Shown here: positions 15,097 through 19,120 of the stretch, piece by piece | Position numbering within the stretch: the first letter of the stretch is position 1 | How the letters are laid out: every line of letters begins with the position of its first letter | Assembly: GCA_964475385.1 (NCBI GenBank) | Contig: CAYYWV010000052.1 | Coordinates: 1-19,120, forward strand | Direction: 5' to 3' | DNA from: CAYYWV01 sp964475385 | GTDB taxonomy: Bacteria > Pseudomonadota > Alphaproteobacteria > JAAXGF01 | Length of the DNA stretch: 19,120 nucleotides | Notes under the pieces: model-generated | Database searches by the model: none | What the model was told of the DNA's origin: nothing | Seen by the model: the letters and a program-made list of their open reading frames with translations, nothing else | Made by a program: the position numbers and the translations under genes

Positions 15097-16410
15097 ATGG
15101 GCCATCTGAAACCTCTGGTCCCCCGGACCCTGTTCGGGCGGTTTCTGCTGATCATCGTGATCCCGTTGGTGCTGTTGCAGCTCGTCGCCGGCTATGTCTT
15201 CTTCGCCCGCCACTGGGAGACGGTGAGTCGCCGGCTGGCCGATGCGCTCGCCGGAGAGATCGGCGCCGCGATCGCGCTTCGCCGCGAGATGGAGAACGAG
15301 ACCGACTTCCGCCGCGTGCTCGCCGAGATGCGGCGAAGGCTCGCGATCGACAGTCGGTTCGAACCCGGCGGCCAGGTCGAGGCCGACACCGCGCCCGCCG
15401 GCCGCGGCATCTTCGAGTACACGCTCTTCGTCTCGCTCAAGAACCAGCTTCGCGAGCCCTTCCACGTCGCGGTCGATAACCGGACCAAGCGAATCACCAT
15501 CAGCGTCGGGCTGATCGACGGCGTGATGCACTTCTCGACCCAACGCAAGCGCCTGTTCACCACCACCGTCTACCTGGTGGTGATGTGGATGGTCGGCACC
15601 TCGATCCTTCTGCTCGCGATCGCGGTCTTCTTTATGCGCAAGCAGATCCGGCCCATGCGTCGTCTCGCCGAGGCGGCCGAGGCCTTCGGCAAGGGCCTCG
15701 ACGTCCCCGCCTTCAAGCCCGAGGGCGCGCGCGAGGTGCGCCAGGCGGCGGCGGCCTTTCTCGAAATGAAGGAGCGCATCCGCCGCCAGATCACCCAGCG
15801 GACCGAGATGCTCGCGGGCGTGAGCCACGATCTCCGCACCCCGCTGACTCGAATCAAGCTCGAGCTCGCCATGCTCGGCGATAGCGACGAGGTCGCGAAC
15901 CTTCGGGCCGATGTCGCCGAGATGGAGCGGATGATCGAAGGCTACCTCGCGTTCGCCCGCGGCGAAGGCGGCGAAAGCCCGGCTCCGGTCGATCTCGGCG
16001 CGCTGCTCGACGAGGTGGTGGCGAGCGGCCGGCGCAAGGGAGGCGCGATCGCGTTCACACGCGACGAAGCGCTCGTGCTTCCGCTCAGGCGCAACGCGGT
16101 CCGGCGCTGTCTTACCAACTTGATCGACAATGCTTTGCGCTACGGCGCGCGGGTAACGATCGCGACCCGGCGCCTGAAGGACGCGGTCGAGGTCTTGGTC
16201 GACGACGACGGCCCCGGGATTCCCGAGGACGAGCGCGAGAACGTGTTCCGCCCCTTCTATCGGATCGATTCGTCCCGCAACCCCGAGACCGGCGGGGTCG
16301 GGCTTGGCCTGACCATCGCCCGCGACGTCGTCCACGCCCACGGCGGCGAGATCGGCCTCGAGACCGCGCCCGGCGGGGGCCTGCGCGTGCGCCTGCGCTT
16401 CCCCCTGTAG
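15097..16410 (+). CDS. Membrane sensor histidine kinase, EnvZ-like
   Basis: Probable partner kinase of the preceding response regulator, 437 residues. Order of parts: transmembrane helix 1 (about 15-37), a periplasmic region of roughly 120 residues, transmembrane helix 2 (about 157-179), HAMP linker (about 180-233), phosphoacceptor His244 in GVSHDLRTPLTRIKLELAML, then the ATPase domain with N box LTNLIDNALRYG (339-350), DDDGPGIPEDE (369-379), FRPFYR and GGVGLGLTIARDVV (399-412). All catalytic motifs are intact. The ATG at 15097 lies 35 bases after the response regulator stop; the frame is open further upstream, but only as overlap. The periplasmic signal cannot be deduced from sequence. Confidence 0.94.
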   Translation: MGHLKPLVPRTLFGRFLLIIVIPLVLLQLVAGYVFFARHWETVSRRLADALAGEIGAAIALRREMENETDFRRVLAEMRRRLAIDSRFEPGGQVEADTAPAGRGIFEYTLFVSLKNQLREPFHVAVDNRTKRITISVGLIDGVMHFSTQRKRLFTTTVYLVVMWMVGTSILLLAIAVFFMRKQIRPMRRLAEAAEAFGKGLDVPAFKPEGAREVRQAAAAFLEMKERIRRQITQRTEMLAGVSHDLRTPLTRIKLELAMLGDSDEVANLRADVAEMERMIEGYLAFARGEGGESPAPVDLGALLDEVVASGRRKGGAIAFTRDEALVLPLRRNAVRRCLTNLIDNALRYGARVTIATRRLKDAVEVLVDDDGPGIPEDERENVFRPFYRIDSSRNPETGGVGLGLTIARDVVHAHGGEIGLETAPGGGLRVRLRFPL

Positions 16411-16435
16411 CCGGCCGGCGGGATCGCCTCGCGGT

Positions 16436-17176
16436 CTAGGCGACCTTGCGGGCGAGGACCTGAAGGCCGGGCTTGCGGTTGCGGTAGCGCCGCAGGATCG
16501 TGAGCCCGTAGCGCCCGAACAGGATCCGGATTGTCCGCTCATCGAAGAACTGGACATGCCGGGGCGGGCTGAACATGTCCCAAGCGGTCACGTCGGCGGG
16601 CACGCGGCGGTGGCCGATATCGGGCGTGGTGAGAAAAACGCGCCCGCCCGGTCTCAAGACCGCCGTGAGCAAGCGCATAAAACCGTCGAGATCGGGCAGA
16701 TGCTCGATCACCTCCGAGCAGTAGACGAAATCGAACGCGAGGCCGCGGGCCGCGAAGGTCTCGAAATCCTCGCAGAAGAAGGCGCAGTCCGGAAAATGCC
16801 GCCGGGCGTAGGCGATCGCCCGCGCATCGATGTCGAGCCCAGCGGCCCAGGCCCCGCGCCTGCGCATCGCCTCGACGACGAAGCCGCCGCCGCAGCCGAC
16901 GTCAAGCGCCTTGCCGCCGCGGAAGTAGCGGGCGAACCGGAGCGCCTTGACGCGCGCGCGGCGCATTCGCGACGCCGCCTTGGGATAGCGGGCGGCGCTG
17001 ATCGCCCCCTCGTCGCCGCCGTAGAGGGCCGCGAGCGTCTCGGGCGGCGGCATGGGGTCGAGATAGACGAAGCCGCAGGCGACGCAGCGAACGAACCGGT
17101 AGGCGTTCTTGGCGGCGTAAGGAACGGCGTCCCGCCCGCCGCAGACGCGACAGGATGCGGGGCGCGCCGCGATCAA
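16436..17176 (-). CDS. SAM-dependent methyltransferase with N-terminal zinc ribbon
   Basis: Class I methyltransferase of unknown substrate, 246 residues. The N-terminus has two CxxC pairs (Cys9/Cys12 and Cys31/Cys34), a probable zinc ribbon. The Rossmann core starts with motif I, ALDVGCGGGF (90-99), followed by GLDIDARAIAYARRHFPD and the motif YCSEVIEHLPDLDGF, then LRPGGRVFLTTPD. This is the Methyltransf_23 / UbiG-like layout, often found in proteins that act on sugars or lipids of the cell surface, but no such neighbours are present. No ATG is available at the expected place; TTG at 17176 is used, overlapping the csaA stop as TTGA. An ATT one codon earlier is the other possibility. Confidence 0.85.
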   Translation of the reverse strand: MIAARPASCRVCGGRDAVPYAAKNAYRFVRCVACGFVYLDPMPPPETLAALYGGDEGAISAARYPKAASRMRRARVKALRFARYFRGGKALDVGCGGGFVVEAMRRRGAWAAGLDIDARAIAYARRHFPDCAFFCEDFETFAARGLAFDFVYCSEVIEHLPDLDGFMRLLTAVLRPGGRVFLTTPDIGHRRVPADVTAWDMFSPPRHVQFFDERTIRILFGRYGLTILRRYRNRKPGLQVLARKVA

Positions 17177-17529
17177 AATAGGCGGCCGCCGTTAGGCGCC
17201 GGCGGATCGACCGTGACCAGCGCGACCGCGCCCTCGGCGTTCGGAAAGCCGAGCACCAGAACCTCGGACATGAAGGGGCCGATCTGCTTGGGCGGGAAGT
17301 TGACCACCGCCGCGACCTGGCGGCCGATCAGCATCTCGGGCGTATAAAGCTCGGTCACCTGGGCCGAGGACTTGCGCTCGCCGATCTCGGGGCCGAAATC
17401 GATGCGGAGCTTGTAGGCGGGCTTGCGCGCCTCGGGAAAGGGCTCGCAGGCGATCACCGTGCCGATGCGGATGTCGACCTTGAGAAAGTCGTCGAAGGTG
17501 ATGGTCCCGGCCACCGCTCCGCCCGCCAT
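17173..17529 (-). CDS. csaA: CsaA-type tRNA-binding domain protein
   Basis: Small protein of 118 residues made of a single OB-fold tRNA-binding domain, like the one at the C-terminus of methionyl-tRNA synthetase. In Bacillus, CsaA has been described as a chaperone-like, export-related factor; its role in alphaproteobacteria is not clear. Typical motifs are ITFDDFLKVDIRIGTVIACE, RKPAYKLRIDFG, SSAQVTELY and VNFPPKQIGPFMSEVLVLG. The ATG at 17529 has a strong GGAGGAGG ribosome site. The methyltransferase start overlaps its stop, so the pair should be translated together. Confidence 0.95.
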   Translation of the reverse strand: MAGGAVAGTITFDDFLKVDIRIGTVIACEPFPEARKPAYKLRIDFGPEIGERKSSAQVTELYTPEMLIGRQVAAVVNFPPKQIGPFMSEVLVLGFPNAEGAVALVTVDPPAPNGGRLF

Positions 17530-17572
17530 GCGCGCCTCCTCCGCGGTCTTTCACTTCGTCTGCGCGGGCGCG

Positions 17573-17601
17573 ATTACAGCCGCTTTCGCGGCCCTCCGCA
17601 A
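17573..17601 (-). promoter_or_regulatory. Candidate csaA promoter
   Basis: On the minus strand TTGCGG (17596-17601) and TGTAAT (17573-17578) are spaced by 17 bases; the -10 matches consensus in five of six. A perfect dyad GCCGC-TTTC-GCGGC (17579-17592, plus strand) fills most of the spacer and could be an operator. Confidence 0.5.
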
Positions 17602-17620
17602 GCCGTCGTCGAACGACGAA

Positions 17621-17649
17621 AACGGGACCGCCCGGAGGACGGTCCCGTT
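17621..17649 (-). terminator. Intrinsic terminator of the phasin gene
   Basis: AACGGGACCG (17621-17630) and CGGTCCCGTT (17640-17649) form a perfect 10-base stem with a 9-base loop. Read on the minus strand, the stem runs into TTTTCG, a short U-tract, 52 bases after the phasin stop. This is the clearest terminator in the window. Confidence 0.8.
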
Positions 17650-17700
17650 GCGAGGCCATGCTCTCGTCCGCCCGCGCCGGCGCGGGCGGCGTTTCGCGCG

Positions 17701-18129
17701 TCAGACCTTCTTGGCGAGGGTCTGGAACTCGTCGAGGCTCTCGACGACGCGCTTGTTCAGCACCTCGATCGCCTCGATGTTGGTCTTGGTCGCGATATCG
17801 GCGAGCTCGCGGAAATTGGCCACCGTCTTCTCGAAAGTGGTCTTGGCGAGCTCGGCCTGCTTGGCCGCGCCGGTCCGCGGATCGGTCACCGACATCAGCT
17901 CGCGGACTGCGCTCATGTACTCGTCGACCGCGCCGCGAACGAACTCGGTCTGGTGCTCGACGATGGTCTTGACCCCGTCGACGGCGACCTTGTTGGCGGC
18001 CGAGACGGCCTCGATGTTGCGACGCTGGGACGCGACCAGCGCGTCGACGTCGACATTGGGAACCTTGAACGGCGCGAACAACGCGGCCGGATCGAATGCG
18101 GTGTTGGCGTTGGTGGTGGACTTGGGCAT
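17701..18129 (-). CDS. Phasin family protein (polyhydroxyalkanoate granule-associated)
   Basis: Small helical protein of 142 residues that coats polyhydroxyalkanoate granules in the cytoplasm. The segment VPNVDVDALVASQRRNIEAV (23-42) is the recognisable phasin_2 signature; the rest is long amphipathic helix rich in Ala, Glu, Lys and Val, with no cysteine. The ATG at 18129 is chosen: AGGAG lies 13 bases upstream with AGAGAG next to the codon, and the conserved region follows. Starts further upstream (18183 and 18162) would put the operator-like palindrome inside the gene. It has its own strong promoter and terminator, so it is monocistronic. No PHA synthase or depolymerase is in the window. 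Confidence 0.92.
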   Translation of the reverse strand: MPKSTTNANTAFDPAALFAPFKVPNVDVDALVASQRRNIEAVSAANKVAVDGVKTIVEHQTEFVRGAVDEYMSAVRELMSVTDPRTGAAKQAELAKTTFEKTVANFRELADIATKTNIEAIEVLNKRVVESLDEFQTLAKKV

Positions 18130-18170
18130 CTCTCTTGCACTCCTGGGGGCTGGGCTTGCCATCGATGCTA

Positions 18171-18185
18171 TGTTGCACTGCACAA
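18171..18185. promoter_or_regulatory. TGCA-C-TGCA palindrome, possible PhaR operator
   Basis: TGTTGCACTGCACAA contains two TGCA units flanking one base (18174-18182). It begins about 13 bases downstream of the phasin -10 box, where a bound protein would block transcription. PhaR repressors of phasin genes in Rhodobacter and Paracoccus are known to bind TGC/GCA-rich dyads, so PhaR is the natural candidate; this is inference. Confidence 0.5.
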
Positions 18186-18197
18186 TGACGTACCGGA

Positions 18198-18225
18198 CAT
18201 ATAGGCCGAGGAGATCTCATGTCAA
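18198..18225 (-). promoter_or_regulatory. Phasin gene promoter
   Basis: On the minus strand a perfect TTGACA -35 (18220-18225) is followed after 16 bases by TATATG (18198-18203). A run of seven A residues just upstream may act as an UP-like element. This is the strongest sigma70-type promoter in the window and fits a highly expressed granule protein. Confidence 0.7.
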
Positions 18226-18312
18226 GGGTTTTTTTGCGGCGCAGCATAACGGCCGCGGAAATTCCGGCCCGCTCTAGCGAAAGCGGAAGCGTCTGAAACG
18301 CAAGCCGACCGA

Positions 18313-19008
18313 TCAGGCGCCGGCGCCCCCAGGCTCGGGGGCAGGTTCGGGTTCAGGCCCACGCGCGCTGCGGCGCCGCGGCCGAGGAAAGCCGCGGCAC
18401 AGCCTGACGGCGCGCTCGGCCTGGGCGAGGCGGCGGTCGAGCGCCGCCATGGTCCGGGCCTGATCGGCGCTGTCGTCGGCGAGCCAGACCCGGAAGACCG
18501 CGAGGTAGACGGCCGTCAGCCCTTCGATGCGCAAAAGCCCTCTGATCCCCGAGGAGTCGAGCCGCGCGGCCTCGAGCATCGCCGCCATCGAGCGGGCGAG
18601 CGCGCAGGCCCCGAAAAGCGCCATCGCCGGGTCCGCGCAGCCCTCGCGCAGGATGACCCGAAGCGCCGGGCGATAGGGCGCGAGCGCGTCGAAGCGGCGC
18701 ATGAGCACGTCGAACAGGCGGTCGCGCGCTGGCTGGTCGGCGATCTCGGGGTCGTCGCGGGCGAGCACCTCGGCGTCGATCCGCCGGGCGAAGGCGGCGA
18801 GGATCGCGGTCTTCGAGGAGAAGGCGTCGTAAAGCTCGGCCAGCGTCACCCCGGCCTCGGCCGCGATCTCGGCGAGCGTAAGCCCGCGCCAGCCGCGGCT
18901 CTCGGCGAGCGCGAGCGCGGCGTCGATCACGCGATCGGCGATGCCCTTGCGGCCGCCCTTTCCGGCGCCCGTCCTTCGGGTGCGGCGGGGTTCGGCCTTC
19001 TTGCCCAT
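18313..19008 (-). CDS. TetR-family transcriptional regulator
   Basis: DNA-binding regulator of 231 residues. A very basic leader (KKAEPRRTRRTGAGKGGRKG) precedes the TetR domain: ADRVIDAALALAESRGW, then the helix-turn-helix LTLAEIAAEAGVTLAELYDAF (43-63) and KTAILAAFARRIDAEVL. The C-terminal ligand and dimer domain begins near RDRLFDVLMRRFDAL, a form common in alphaproteobacterial regulators that resemble COQ9 proteins at their N-terminus. The last 30 residues or so are low complexity, with a Pro-Glu repeat (PEPEPAPEPGG). It lies upstream of, and in the same direction as, the phasin gene, with 183 bases between the two; each has its own promoter. Target and ligand are unknown. Confidence 0.88.
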   Translation of the reverse strand: MGKKAEPRRTRRTGAGKGGRKGIADRVIDAALALAESRGWRGLTLAEIAAEAGVTLAELYDAFSSKTAILAAFARRIDAEVLARDDPEIADQPARDRLFDVLMRRFDALAPYRPALRVILREGCADPAMALFGACALARSMAAMLEAARLDSSGIRGLLRIEGLTAVYLAVFRVWLADDSADQARTMAALDRRLAQAERAVRLCRGFPRPRRRSARGPEPEPAPEPGGAGA

Positions 19009-19086
19009 GCGCGCCTCCGCAACGGTCCTGCGACCCCGGGTCCGGCCGCCCGCGGCCCGAGGGCCGGCGCGCGGCCTTAACGCATT

Positions 19087-19115
19087 AGTGTATTCCTCTC
19101 ACGCCCGCTTGCCAA
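19087..19115 (-). promoter_or_regulatory. Candidate promoter of the TetR-family gene
   Basis: On the minus strand TTGGCA (19110-19115) and TACACT (19087-19092) are spaced by 17 bases, matching consensus in five and four positions. The implied leader is about 70 bases and contains no clear structure. Confidence 0.55.
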
Positions 19116-19120
19116 TGTCG

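Noticed and set aside
18130..18183. Longer phasin starting at 18183
   Set aside because: The added 18 residues are non-conserved and the start would lie within the palindrome and only 15 bases after the -10 box; the start at 18129 is better supported.
18240..18312. Terminator for the TetR gene in the gap before the phasin promoter
   Set aside because: Only short stems (CCGCT/AGCGG, GCGT/ACGC) without a U-tract are visible; not enough to call.
1..19120. Mobile element, CRISPR, tRNA, rRNA or toxin-antitoxin content
   Set aside because: No terminal repeats, transposase or integrase motifs, regularly spaced repeats, cloverleaf sequences or toxin-like gene pairs were found on reading both strands.

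Overview
The window looks like ordinary chromosomal DNA from a GC-rich alphaproteobacterium, probably Rhodospirillales-like. The evidence is gene content and order: an ETF-ubiquinone oxidoreductase, then a TPR lipoprotein, then ispE; uvrC followed by pgsA and molybdopterin genes; ilvE divergent from a petP/petR-type MarR and response-regulator pair; and a phasin. Base composition and codon style look uniform by eye. I see no insertion sequence, prophage, CRISPR array, rRNA or tRNA. Coding density is high and no gene-free stretch exceeds about 210 bases.

Layout. 1-1912 (minus): panC, then a TAXI-type TRAP binding protein that overlaps the panC stop and runs off the left edge. 2104-3735 (plus): ETF-QO, divergent from panC. 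3980-7731 (plus): a TPR lipoprotein, ispE (14-base overlap) and a UDP-sugar epimerase. 7853-12904 (plus): uvrC, pgsA and a molybdenum cofactor block mobB-moeA-moaD-moaE. 12933-13802 (minus): ilvE. 13872-16410 (plus): MarR regulator, OmpR-type response regulator and membrane histidine kinase, forming a complete signalling operon divergent from ilvE. 16436-17529 (minus): csaA followed by a zinc-ribbon SAM methyltransferase whose start overlaps the csaA stop. 17701-18129 (minus): a phasin with a strong promoter, an operator-like palindrome and an intrinsic terminator. 18313-19008 (minus): a TetR regulator with its own promoter.

Function. Most genes are housekeeping: coenzyme A precursor, respiratory electron entry, isoprenoid precursor, nucleotide excision repair, phospholipid, molybdenum cofactor and branched-chain amino acid metabolism. 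The phasin implies polyhydroxyalkanoate granules. I did not find a clearly new biological system. The regulatory details most worth a second look are an 8+8 base inverted repeat centred on the start codon of the MarR gene, which also covers the possible ilvE -35 region, and a TGCA-N-TGCA palindrome just downstream of the phasin promoter.
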